IMG/VR virus record: IMGVR_UViG_3300025120_000236
Location: 1 to 34,780 of that record
Origin: a virus
Reading direction: 5' to 3' (one strand)
DNA length: 34,780 nt
Below the pieces are notes generated by a model. The model searched no databases and was not told where the DNA came from. It was given only the letters and a program-made list of their open reading frames with translations. Shown piece after piece: positions 6,497 to 17,600 of this stretch (positions are counted from its first letter, which is position 1; every line of letters begins with the position of its first letter). The position numbers and the translations under genes were made by a program.

Positions 6497-7867
6497 GTGG
6501 CCAAAAGAACAAAACCATTACCAAGAAAAGAACGAATACTAAAAGGTAGAGAACTTAATAGGGGATTACAAAGAGGTAGAGGTTCTGAAACAAACCAACG
6601 AAACGATAATGTAAAAAATATTTCAGTTGGATTAATGGATGTTGATGCGGCAATTATGTATTACTTTAACGAAGTAATAAAACCAAGAGTAGTTATAAAT
6701 AAACAAGAAGTAAAAGTTCCTGTATTTTATGCTAACGCAGAAAGGTGGAAGTCTATACAAAAAGATGGATATGTTCGTGATGTAAAACAACAATTGATTA
6801 CACCATTGATTGTATTTAAAAGAGTATCTATCGAATCAAATGAAGCTTTACCAATTGATAAATTGGATGCTAACGACCCAAAACAATTTTATACATTTGA
6901 GAAAAAATATTCTAAAAGTCAAAGGTATGATAGATTTTCAGTCCAACAAGGTATATTACCACAAAAGGAATATTATACAACAGCTGTCCCTGACTATATG
7001 AATCTAAACTATGAATGTATTGTATGGACACCTTACATTGAAGATATGAATAAAATTATTGAACAAATCAATTTTTCTGAAGGAGCTTATTGGGGAGAAC
7101 CAAATAGATTTAAATTTTTATCATCAATAGATTCGTTTGAAGACGCAACAGAGATGTCTGACAACGAAAGAATTATCAAGACAACCTTTAATATGAGTTT
7201 CAAAGGTTATCTCGTTCCCGAGTCATTTAACGAGTTTATGACTACACAGAGATACTTCACACCAAAACAAGTGGTGGTTGAAGATGAATCTGGATTGACA
7301 ATATCATCATTATTTTCACCCGATAGTAGAAGTGAAAAAGTTAGTATTTTTTCAATGGGTAAATCGTCTTTACCGAGTGGATTAGGAAGTGCAACAGATT
7401 TTATAAGAGGAGCATCAGTTGGGACTGGTAATCAAGCACAAGATTTAGAATTTACAAATACTTTTGGTGGCAGAACTTATTATATAATGAGGGGGAGTGG
7501 AGAACCTACTTCTTCAAGAGATGATAAAGCATTAATATCAGTTTCAAATGCAAATTCTACTTATAATTTAAAATCATTCAGAGTCTCTGGTAGTCAATCA
7601 TCATCCTTATCTGCAAGTCAAGGACAAGTTTATCAACCAACATTAGAAAGTGATAGAAGAATAATGAGTTCATCAGTTCAAGTAAAATTAAATGGATTAG
7701 AGATTACATCAGCTAATGAACAAGTTGGATATACAAGTGGATTTGATTATTATGTATCAAGTTCATATAAAGATGTGGTAATAAGAAAAAGACAATCAGA
7801 TAATTCAGGATTTACTATAACAAATAGTGATTATGTAACAATCATATTTCAAAGTGAGATGACATAA
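6497..7867 (+). CDS. Tail terminator / sheath stabiliser, gp15-like, copy 2 with C-terminal extension
   Basis: A 456-aa paralogue of the preceding protein. Residues 1-260 repeat its landmarks almost one for one: LPRKERIL, ISVGLMDVDAAIMYYFNEVI, VPVFYANAERWK, LITPLIVFKR, CIVWTPYIEDMN, WGEPNRFKF and FKGYLVPESFNEF. The remaining ~190 residues are absent from copy 1: a Ser-rich linker and a beta module with QVKLNGLEITSANEQVGY, FDYYVSSS and a closing DYVTIIFQS, of the NG...DY...V.I.F type common in tail fibres. The start is GTG at 6497 with ATAGGAGT upstream; its G overlaps an in-frame TAG right after the previous stop. The extension may display a decoration domain at the top of the tail. Confidence 0.75.
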   Translation: MAKRTKPLPRKERILKGRELNRGLQRGRGSETNQRNDNVKNISVGLMDVDAAIMYYFNEVIKPRVVINKQEVKVPVFYANAERWKSIQKDGYVRDVKQQLITPLIVFKRVSIESNEALPIDKLDANDPKQFYTFEKKYSKSQRYDRFSVQQGILPQKEYYTTAVPDYMNLNYECIVWTPYIEDMNKIIEQINFSEGAYWGEPNRFKFLSSIDSFEDATEMSDNERIIKTTFNMSFKGYLVPESFNEFMTTQRYFTPKQVVVEDESGLTISSLFSPDSRSEKVSIFSMGKSSLPSGLGSATDFIRGASVGTGNQAQDLEFTNTFGGRTYYIMRGSGEPTSSRDDKALISVSNANSTYNLKSFRVSGSQSSSLSASQGQVYQPTLESDRRIMSSSVQVKLNGLEITSANEQVGYTSGFDYYVSSSYKDVVIRKRQSDNSGFTITNSDYVTIIFQSEMT

Positions 7868-8430
7868 TGGCAAGAAAAGAATTAGTAGGATTAAAAACAA
7901 AGACAAGACCATTTATGTTACCAGTAAGTGAATCATCATTTTCTGCAGATAGAATACAATTTAAAGATACTGGTAGTATTAATTTAAATTATAGTATAGA
8001 CAACAAAAATGGTTTCCCAGTAGTAGATACAGATATAATACATTTATCGAGTGGGAATGAAAGATATTATCAACAAAGAGAACATTTCACATTTTCAGAT
8101 ATAGATAGTTCAACTTCAGTATATAATGAATTTACACCAATAATAGCTGACAATTATCGTATCAGAAATGGTTCATTACGAATATTTATTAATGGTATTG
8201 AACAATTGTCAAATGTTGACCAAACTGAATCAGCATCAGCAGATTTTTTTATTGATACAACACAAACAAAGTTTAGGGTTCACAAATTAACATTTGATAA
8301 TTTTGGAATGGAATTAAAAAGTGGGTCAGTAGTAACAGAAGGTGATAGTAATTTTTTACCACCAACAACAACAGGAGATGGAAGTGAATCTTCCATACAA
8401 ATTAGTTTTCAAAGAGAGGCGTCAGTATGA
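7867..8430 (+). CDS. Structural protein of unknown role, 187 aa, with NG-type beta module
   Basis: Not assigned to a named family. It begins by overlapping the previous stop by one base and ends by overlapping the next ATG by four (ATGA). The middle has NLNYSIDNKNGFPVVDTD. From about residue 95 a beta module reads SLRIFINGIEQLSN, ADFFIDTTQTKFRVHKLTF and a final IQISFQ. That module resembles the C-termini of the 456-aa protein upstream and the 330-aa protein downstream, so a shared fold spans three neighbouring genes. Context, between tail terminator and fibre genes, suggests a collar, whisker or fibre-attachment component; that is inference. Confidence 0.6.
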   Translation: MARKELVGLKTKTRPFMLPVSESSFSADRIQFKDTGSINLNYSIDNKNGFPVVDTDIIHLSSGNERYYQQREHFTFSDIDSSTSVYNEFTPIIADNYRIRNGSLRIFINGIEQLSNVDQTESASADFFIDTTQTKFRVHKLTFDNFGMELKSGSVVTEGDSNFLPPTTTGDGSESSIQISFQREASV

Positions 8431-9419
8431 CATTAATTGATTTAACAACACAAGCACAAGCCCCACAATCTGGTGGTTTGACTTTACAAAGTTCAGAAAC
8501 TACAAGTTCTTTAACTGGATTATATACATTAGAGTTTGATAATATTAATGTAGATAATATCGGAACAGGTAGTTTGAATATTGGAACAGTCAATACATTA
8601 ACAGCAGGTAAATTAAAATTAGCTCACCCAACAGACCCAGTTATTATGGATGCTAATGATAATAAAGTAATACAAATTTTAACATCGGGTGTTCCAAGTG
8701 GTAGTATAAAAGTGTTCGGTGATTTAACAGTTGAGGGTTCATCATCATTTAATAATGTTGAAAGATTTACGGTAGAAGACCCAATTTTAGATTTAAATTT
8801 TGTAGGAGATACTGCAGGTTCATCAACAGATTCTGGATTAAGAGTTGGTAGAGCGGGGTTAACAAATGCACAATTATTATTTGACCATAGTGAAACCAGA
8901 TGGGCAATAGACAATACAAGTGGTTCGTTAATAAACCTTGTTGGTATTTCAACAGAAGATATATTAACTAATAAAACAATTACTGGACTAAAAACTTCAA
9001 CAATGGCTAATCAAGCCGACTTAACATTTAGTGGAGACGGAGAAGTATTAGGATTACCAGCTAATCCAAGTGAACAAGGTTCTGGTGTTTCAAAAGCGTA
9101 TGTAAACGCACAATTAACTAGTAGTGTAAGTTCATCAGGAACAGATTATTTAAGAAAGAATTTTGTAAAAGTAGCCGCAGGAATAAGTGGTTCAAATACA
9201 GCAAGTTTTGAAGCAGTAACAGCGTCAGCTCCAACCGGTATGACAGCAACAAGTGAAAATGATTTTATATTCTTTATGAATGGTGGATATATGGAACATA
9301 ACGCTTTAGAAGTAGAACAAAACGGAACATCATTTTTATTAAAAGTTGATGTAAGTAATATGGGATACAATTTAGAATCAGATGATGAAATCATCGCACA
9401 CGGAAAGTTTGATTCATAA
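8427..9419 (+). CDS. Fibre-like structural protein, 330 aa
   Basis: The ATG overlaps the previous stop by four bases. The N-terminal part is Thr/Ser/Gln-rich. Residues about 50-100 are short beta repeats (IGTGSLNIGTVNTL, SIKVFGDLTVEGSS). Residues about 110-170 contain VEDPILDLNFVGD, DSGLRVGRAG and a W-containing strand, a block I associate with T4-like phage fibre proteins from memory. The C-terminal part has another NG module (FIFFMNGGYMEHNALEVEQN ending DEIIAHGKF). No enzymatic motif is seen. It probably links the neck or baseplate to the large fibres encoded next. Confidence 0.65.
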   Translation: MTLIDLTTQAQAPQSGGLTLQSSETTSSLTGLYTLEFDNINVDNIGTGSLNIGTVNTLTAGKLKLAHPTDPVIMDANDNKVIQILTSGVPSGSIKVFGDLTVEGSSSFNNVERFTVEDPILDLNFVGDTAGSSTDSGLRVGRAGLTNAQLLFDHSETRWAIDNTSGSLINLVGISTEDILTNKTITGLKTSTMANQADLTFSGDGEVLGLPANPSEQGSGVSKAYVNAQLTSSVSSSGTDYLRKNFVKVAAGISGSNTASFEAVTASAPTGMTATSENDFIFFMNGGYMEHNALEVEQNGTSFLLKVDVSNMGYNLESDDEIIAHGKFDS

Positions 9420-11530
9420 TGGCCGATTTAAAGAGAAAGCAGTTAAGACAATTTTTATCAGGTTCGTTTAATATAACGGGGTCACTAAATGTAACCGGTT
9501 CAGTTGAGTTTGATAAAAACATTAGTGGTTCAATTACTTCTACTGGTTCGTTTAGTAGATTACAAAGTGATACAATATCAGTAACACATTCACCATATGC
9601 AAGTGGTTCTGGTGTTCAAGCACTTATGGACGCAACTGGTTCTTATGCATCAGCTTCAACAAAATATGTAAAAGAATCTCAAACGGGTTCATTTGGTAGT
9701 GGTTCTGATGTTCAAGGACTTTTAGATACTTATGTAAGACAATCAGAATCAAGTTCTTTTGCAAGTGGTTCAGATTTACAAATTATACTTGCAGAAAGTT
9801 CATCTTATGTGACACAAGACGAAACTAGTAGTTTCGCAAGTGGTTCAGACTTACAAATAATTCAAGCAGAAAGTGCATCATATGTAGTTTCTACAAACAC
9901 AAGTTCTTTCTTACAAAATTCAGATACCGCTTCTTTTTCAACATTAGTTGTTCAAGGTAATATTACAACATCAGGTTCCATTACAGCACAATCGTTTAAT
10001 ACAGAAATTGTTTCATCATCAGTAATATTTGAAAGTGGGTCTACTAGATTTGGTGATACAATTGATGATAAACACGATATAACAGGTTCATTATTTGTAA
10101 GTGGTAATGTTACATTTGATACAAATTTAACTGGTTCTATTACATCAACTGGTTCATTTGGTAATTTGGTTGTTGGTGGTGGAGGTATTTCATCAGAAGG
10201 AGATATTACATTAGAAGCTGACGGAGCAGATGTTATTCTTACAGATGGTGGAACTGAGTTTGGTAGATTAAGTAATGTTTTGGGAGGTTTAACTCTTAAA
10301 TCTGGTGCAAACAATAACGCAATAGTTTTTTCAACAGACTCTAATCCAAAAGCAATTATGGGTGGGGTTATTAGTTCAGCTCATAATATTCAAACAACCG
10401 CAAATGTTAGTGGTGGATTATCATCTACTGGTTCTTTTCATAGATTAGAAAGTGATACGATATCAGTAACGAACTCACCATTTGCTAGTGGTTCAGATTT
10501 ACAAGTTATACTTACAGAGAGTGCTTCATATTTAAATAATGATACTACTTCATCATTTGGTTCAACAACAATCTCATCAAATTTAACAATTGGTGGTGAT
10601 ATAACTAGTTCAATCACTTCAACAGGTTCTTTTGGTAGAGTTGATGTAGCAGAAAATACATTTATACTTGGTAATTTGGGAATTGGAACAAGCACACAAG
10701 GAAATAGACTTCAAGTTGCTGGTGATGCAACTATCGTTGGAGCTCTTGATGTTCTCAATTCAGTAAGTGGTGGGATAAGTTCAACTGGTTCATTTGGATA
10801 TGTGGAAGCACTAGGAGTTAAACTTGTAAATTCAAACCAAACTGCTTCTTTCGCAAGTGGTTCAGACTTACACACAATATTAGCCGAAAGTTCTTCATAT
10901 ATGATGTCAGACCAAACTGGTTCTATGGGAGCAACTTCAATATCTTCAACATTATCAGTAGTTGGAGACATTGCAACATCAGGTTCGGTTATTGCAAAAG
11001 AATTTAAAACAGAATTTGTATCATCGTCTATTATATTCGCATCAGGTTCTCAAATATTTGGTAATTCCGAAGATGACACACACGCATTTAGTGGGTCGGT
11101 AAATATCGGTGATATGGTCTTATCTGGTAGCCGAGTCGGAGTATCTAGTGACTTAGACTTATTAACTCTTTCTACAGACAACCTAACGATAAACGGGGGT
11201 ATTGTTGTAGATGACGGAGCGAATATTGGTGTAGATTCCGATACGAATTTACTAACTTTAAATGACCAAAGTCTTGTTATTAATGGAACATTAGATTCAA
11301 CTGGTAGAATTGATGCACAATCAGGACTTCAAGTATCAGGTTCATCATTACAAGTAGGAAATGATTTAACACTAAACTACACTTCCCCAGTTAGTCATAG
11401 TTTAATGTTTGTAAATTATACAGACAAAACTGTGGATTTACTTCCCGCAGCTTCATCAAGTGGCCAGTTAGCTCAATTCAATGGAACTAGTTGGGTAATT
11501 ACTGATGAAATTGACGGTGGAAGTTTCTAA
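9419..11530 (+). CDS. Repeat-built tail fibre protein, 703 aa
   Basis: Its ATG overlaps the previous stop by one base. The protein is made mostly of two Gly/Ser-rich modules. One is GSITSTGSFGR and its variants (for example residues about 38-48 and 240-250). The other is FASGSDLQIILAESSSYV, found about six times with changes such as DVQGLLDTY. Both also occur in the 2164-aa protein. The C-terminal ~170 residues lose the second module and end in SLMFVNYTDKTVDLLPAAS and GQLAQFNGTSWVITDEIDGG, a tail-fibre-like beta end. No chaperone domain is present. Likely a trimeric beta-structured fibre segment. After its stop come ATAAAAAGTCAA and a small hairpin. Confidence 0.75.
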   Translation: MADLKRKQLRQFLSGSFNITGSLNVTGSVEFDKNISGSITSTGSFSRLQSDTISVTHSPYASGSGVQALMDATGSYASASTKYVKESQTGSFGSGSDVQGLLDTYVRQSESSSFASGSDLQIILAESSSYVTQDETSSFASGSDLQIIQAESASYVVSTNTSSFLQNSDTASFSTLVVQGNITTSGSITAQSFNTEIVSSSVIFESGSTRFGDTIDDKHDITGSLFVSGNVTFDTNLTGSITSTGSFGNLVVGGGGISSEGDITLEADGADVILTDGGTEFGRLSNVLGGLTLKSGANNNAIVFSTDSNPKAIMGGVISSAHNIQTTANVSGGLSSTGSFHRLESDTISVTNSPFASGSDLQVILTESASYLNNDTTSSFGSTTISSNLTIGGDITSSITSTGSFGRVDVAENTFILGNLGIGTSTQGNRLQVAGDATIVGALDVLNSVSGGISSTGSFGYVEALGVKLVNSNQTASFASGSDLHTILAESSSYMMSDQTGSMGATSISSTLSVVGDIATSGSVIAKEFKTEFVSSSIIFASGSQIFGNSEDDTHAFSGSVNIGDMVLSGSRVGVSSDLDLLTLSTDNLTINGGIVVDDGANIGVDSDTNLLTLNDQSLVINGTLDSTGRIDAQSGLQVSGSSLQVGNDLTLNYTSPVSHSLMFVNYTDKTVDLLPAASSSGQLAQFNGTSWVITDEIDGGSF

Positions 11531-11548
11531 ATAAAAAGTCAAACTTTT
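11531..11548 (+). terminator. Small hairpin after the 703-aa fibre gene
   Basis: ATAAAAAGTCAA (11531-11542) directly follows the stop and contains the left arm AAAAGT (11534-11539) of a 6-bp hairpin with ACTTTT (11543-11548). The same 12-mer follows the bS21 gene at 949-960. This weak structure could attenuate read-through or mark an mRNA 3' end before the promoter-like element 8 nt later. Confidence 0.4.
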
Positions 11549-11555
11549 CAACTTT

Positions 11556-11581
11556 CTTATATTTATTAATGACTATAAATA
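11556..11581 (+). promoter_or_regulatory. CTTATATTTATT dyad with T4-type TATAAATA upstream of the giant fibre gene
   Basis: CTTATATTTATT (11556-11567) is part of a 7-8-7 dyad TTATATT (11557-11563) / ACTATAA (11572-11578, one mismatch). The right half also contains TATAAATA (11574-11581), identical to the T4 late promoter -10 sequence. Either half could be the promoter. The ATG is at 11615 and its ribosome site is weak (TAAGTA), so this gene's expression may lean on the leader. Confidence 0.55.
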
Positions 11582-11614
11582 TAGTTAAATTTTATATAAA
11601 ATAAGTAAAACCAT

Positions 11615-14600
11615 ATGGCTCAATCAATTAAATTAAAACGAAGTGCCGTTGTTGGTAAAACACCACAAACATCATCTTTAGAATTAGGTGAGTTAGGGAT
11701 AAATACTACCGATGGTAAAATCTATTTTCATCGCTCAAGTTCGAGTGATGATTCCATTCAAAGCGTCCTAACAACAGACGCAACTATAACTGGTTCACTA
11801 AAATTATCTGGTTCACAACACCTTTCAGGTTCATTAAATGTAATGGACGATTTAACTTATGGTGGTAATTTAACCGCATCATTAGGTTCAACATCATCTT
11901 TTAGTAGATTAATATCAGTAGCTACAGCTTCCATAGGATACTTGGAAGTAACAGGTAGTAATTTCGCAGTATTTGATGCCGAAACTGGTTCATTTGCATC
12001 AGGTTCTGATTTACATCAAATATTGGGTGAAAGTGGTTCTTATTTAGTAGATACCGATACCGGTTCATTAGGATTACTTACACTTGGAAACGATATAACT
12101 GGTTCAATAACTTCAACGGGTTCATTTGGTAAATTGTTTGGTGATGGTGGAAGCTTAACAAATGTTGCAGACCCAGACGCAATTAGTGGTTCTTTTCAAG
12201 GTGGTGGTTCAAATCTAATTAGTGGTTCTATTATTTCAACTGGTTCATTTGGTAAATTGTTTGGTGATGGTGGAAGCTTAACAAATGTTGCAGACCCAAC
12301 AGCAATTAGTGGTTCTTTTCAAGGTGGTGGTTCAAATACTATTAGTGGTTCTTTAATATCAACCGCATCATTTGGAAAATTAGAACTTATAGACACAGTT
12401 CATATTTCACCATTTGCAAGTGGTAGTGATGTTCAGACAATTTCAGACACTTATGCGAGTGGTTCAGATTTACACCAATTCCTTGCAGAAAGTTCAAGTT
12501 ATGTAGTAGAAAGTGAAACTGGTAGTTTCGCAAGTGGAAGTGATGTCCAAACAATTTCAGACACTTATGCAAGTGGAAGTGATGTTCAAGGAATTTTAGA
12601 CACTTATGCGAGTGGTTCAGATTTACATCAAATATTAGCAGAAAGTTCAAGTTATGTATTAGAACAAGAAACTGGTTCTTTTGCAAGTGGTTCAGATTTA
12701 CAACTAATTAAAATAGAAAGTGCATCTTATTTAAACAACGATACTACTTCATCATTTGGTGCAGTAAGTATGGACTCAACATTATTTGTTCAAGGTGATA
12801 TTACTACATCTGGTTCAGTTATTGCACAACAATTCCGAACTGAGTTTGTTTCGGAGTCAATTATATTTGCATCTGGTTCAACAAAATTTGGTGATGATGC
12901 AACTGATAAACATAGATTTAGTGGTTCGATAGAAATAACCGGAAATGTGAGTGGTTCAATTACTTCAACTGGTTCATTTGGAAACTTAAAACTAGCAGAC
13001 TATGGTGGATTACCTTTCGCAAGTGGAAGTGATTTACAACAATTCCTTGCAGAAAGTGCATCATATGTAACTTCAATCTCAACAGGTTCTTTAAATGTAG
13101 TTCTTGGTGAAAGTGCATCTTATTTAGTTAAAGCCGAAACAGCGTCATTAGGAAAAGTAACATTACTAAGTGATATAACAGGTTCAATAGGTTCAACTGG
13201 TTCATTTGGTAAATTATTTGGTGATGGAAGTGATTTAAGTAATTTACCAGAGTCATTTACATCAGACTTAATTAGTGGTTCATTTCAAGGTGGTGGTTCT
13301 ACAAATATTAGTGGTTCAATCACTTCGACAGGTTCATTTGGTAAAATTGATGCAGTTAATAATATTGATTTACCTGACAATGGTAATATTAGATTCGGAA
13401 CTTCTCAAGATATGAATATCGTTCACGATGGAACAGACACATTCATAGATAATTACACTGGTGATTTAACAATAAGACAAAATACAGATGACAAAGATAT
13501 ATTATTTCAATCAGATGATGACTCTGGTGGAGTAAAAACTTATTTACAATTAGACGGAAGTGAAGGAAATGTAAGAATTCCAGATTCAGTAGAACTTAAT
13601 CTTGGAAATGGTCAAGATTTTAGAATAGTGCACGATGGAAGTAATAGTCAAATAAAAAATTATACAGGAACTTTATTTATTTCAAGTTTAGGAACAAATG
13701 GTGATATAATATTTCAAGTAGACCAAGGCGGACAAGACCAACGACTTATGGTTCTTGACGGAAGTAGAGATGCTGTTTCAATAGGAAGAAGAACTGATGC
13801 TGGAAGTCTCGACCCAGGTGATGATAAATTATTAGTAGCAGGTGATGTAGGTGTTACTGGTTCTTTATTTGTATCGAGTTCAATCACCACACAAGGAGAC
13901 ATATTAGGAAACATCAGTAGTTCAGCATCATCAACAAGTTCACTCGGAGCATTAAATCTTCATAATACACTTTCAGTTAGTTCACAAAGCGGTCATCTAA
14001 ATGGAGGCCCAAACAATATACCTTTATTGGTTTCAAGAAATAATTCAAAAACATCAACACTCGCATTAGTTTCGACTGGTTCTGCTGGATATGCAAATTA
14101 TATGCAATTCTTAACATCAGAATTAAATCAAATGGGTTCAATTGGATTCACATTAGGAACAAATAATAAGTTTACTATAACGAGTAATATGCAAAATCAA
14201 GATATGATTTTCCAAGTTCAAGATGCCGCTAACAATCTTAGAGAAGCACTTAGAATTGATTCATCAGCAAACAGAGTTGGTATTTATAATTCATCACCTA
14301 CAAAAGAGTTGGTGGTGTCAGGTGCTATTAGTGCAAGTGGAGATTTATTTATTGATGATATAAACACCACAGGAACTTTTACTAACACTAGTGGAACTTT
14401 AAAAGTATCACAAAGTGTATCAGACGGAGATATAGAAATCTCAGTTAATGATGGTGGAACAACTAAGAAAGCCCTAACCATAGACGGAAGTGATGCCGGT
14501 TCAGTCATACTTGGTAATAATCTTCGTATGGCAGATAATCAAAAAATTAGATTAGGAACTGCTAATGATTTTAATTTATATCACGACGGAACTCATACTT

Positions 14601-17600
14601 ATGTAGAAAATACCACTGGTCACATATTAATGAGAAATCAATCTCACGGAAACAAAATACATTTTGGAACAGAAAATAGTAGTGGTGTTTTGGAATATGT
14701 TTTAAATGTAACAGGAACTCATAGTGTTGGAATTGGAACTAGTATTACAGGTGACGAAAAATTATTAGTAATGGGAGATGTCGGAGTTACTGGTTCACTA
14801 AGTGTATCAAGTTCAATTAAATCAATTACAGGTAATTATACTGGTAATGTTAGTGGAGCATTAGGAAATACTGGTTCTTTCGATAGATTAGAAGGAATCA
14901 CATTAAACGCAACTATCTCACCATTTGCAAGTGGAAGTGATGTTTCACAAATTCAAGCTCAAACTGGTTCATACGCAACTGGTTCTGATTTACATCAATT
15001 CCTTGCAGAAAGTGCATCATACTTGGTAGATGCAGTAACATCTTCAATGGGTGCTACAACAATGAATTCAACATTGTTTGTTCAAGGTAACATTGCAACA
15101 TCTGGTTCAATAACAGCACAAGAATACATTGTTAATTCATCAGTAACAAATACAACACAAAGTTTTTCAAGTGGTTCAACAATATTTGGTGATACACTTG
15201 ACGATACACACAAATTTACTGGTTCAATTGATGTAACCGGTTCAATAACAATACCAACCGGTAGTATTACTGTAGAAGGTGGTGTTGGTGGAACAAACAT
15301 TGCAAGATTTTCAAGAAATGTAGGAACTGCAAGAACCGATATAGATATTCACGCTGGAGGTGGAGACCCACAAATTACATTTACATCACCAACCGCAAGA
15401 AATTATTCAATTGGACAAGACATAAGCACAAATGGTTTTAAAATTTCAGAACACACTGCAGTAGGAACTGATGATAGGTTAACTATTGCCGACAATGGTG
15501 ATATTTCAGTTTCTCAATCATTATTTGTTACATCTGGTGATTTTGAAGTAAAAACAGGAAACATTAGTGGTTCAATCACTTCAACTGGTTCATTTGCTGA
15601 ATTGAGATTACCTACTAATACCAGACTTTACTTTGATGGTGGTAGTCATACTTATATTTCAGAAACTTCTGCAGATATATTAGACTTTTATGCCGGTGGG
15701 TCTCATATGTTAAGACTTGATGAAGGGAATAATATAGTTTCGATACCACAAGATGCCGATGCCGCAACATTTAATATTGGTGCTGGTAATGACTTAGAAA
15801 TGTATGTTGACTCGGGTGGTAGTAATGAAGCAATAATCAGAAGTAAGAATGGTGATTTCAAAATTATGGCACAAGCAACTGATGCTGATATGAGATTTTT
15901 TTGTGATGATGGTTCTGGTGGAGATGACGAATATTTAAGATTAGATGGTGGTGCAACTTCTCTTGATTTCTTTGTAGATGCAAGATTAGCTGCTACAAAG
16001 AAACTTTACTTAGATGGTGGTGGAGATACTTATATACACGAGGGTGGAGCTGATACAGCAGAATGGTATGTTGGTGGAACAAGACTACTTCAATTAGCAG
16101 AAGGTGGAACTAATTATGTCGCTGTTGGAGATGGAACTTACTTAGGTGCTGGTAATGACATTGATTTAAATATGAGGCACGATGGAACTAATACAACTAT
16201 AAGTAATGCTACTGGTAATTTAACAATCACAAATAATGCAAACGACAAAGATATTGCATTACAATCAGATGATGGTAGTGGTGGAGTAACTAATTACATA
16301 TTATTAGATGGTTCAACTACCAAAGTAGAAGTTGCAAAAGACACAAACTTTGCTGGTAATGTTAGTGGTTCAATCACTTCAACTGGTTCATTTGGTAGAG
16401 TTAACTTTGACGGAGTGGATGGACATACCTTTATACAAGAAACAGCAGATGATACATTAAAGATATTTGTTGGTGGTGAAGCCAAAATGGAGTTTGCTGA
16501 AGGTAGTGAAAACATCTTTATGCAAGCTAACAATTATAATTTTAGAGATGCATCTTTTAATAGTTCTTTCAAGATAGAAGCAAATAATCATCTTTTAAGT
16601 GGTTCATTAACTTCAACTGGTTCGTTTGGTAGAATAGTTGTCCCAACAGGCGGAAATATAGGCCCTTCATTTGATTTTTCATCAGGTGGGACATTAACTG
16701 TTCAATCACACGGTGTAGTGAATTGGGATGCTGGAGATTTTAGGGTTTACGGAAAAGCCGGTAAAAAATTACAATTAGGTTCAATGAATACTCCCGGAGT
16801 ATTGACAATATCTTCAAGTCATGCGGACACAATGGTGATATCCGGAAGTAATGTTGGGATAGGAACAGCAACGCCCACACAAGACTTAACAATTTTTGAA
16901 GATTCAGGAGATAGTAATGTATTAATATCTTCTGCAAATGGTGCTTCACAAATATTCTTTGGAGATGATGAAGATGATAATATAGGTATTATTAGATACG
17001 ACCACGGTAGTAACTTTATGAGATTTACTACTAACACTGGTACAGCAATGGTAATAGATAGTTCTCAAAATATCGGAATAGGAACTTCAAACCCGAGTGC
17101 ATCATTACACATATTTGACTCTGATGGATTATTAGGAAGAGCACCTGAGACTCAAGCTCAAGATTTAATAATAGAGTCAGATGGTAATGCCGGTATATCT
17201 ATTATTTCAGGTAAAGGTAGTATAGAAAAAGGAAGTTTAGTGTTTGGACACGACGACGATTCATTCGCCGCTGGATTAATTTATAATGCACACGGAGACC
17301 AATTATCATTACAAACTCAACAAGCCTCCAACACAATAAGAATAGCAACTGGTAATAATGATGAAAGTTTTATATTTTCTGGATATAATATTAGTGGTTC
17401 AATAACTTCAACCGGTTCATTTGGTAGAGTTCATACACCTGGAACAATTAAATCAGACACAAGATTAGAAATAGGAAGTAATTCAAACTTCTTAACAGAC
17501 CAATTAAAAGTTTCAGACGGAACAAGAGATATTAGATTAAATGCAAATCACGGGTCACAAGCAGTTGTCGGTACGGTAGGAGCACACGATTTCAGTATAA

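Noticed and set aside
12387-12686. Minus-strand 99-aa frame opposite fibre repeats
   Set aside because: Shadow of the repeated ASGSDLHQ codons; periodic content mirrors the real gene.
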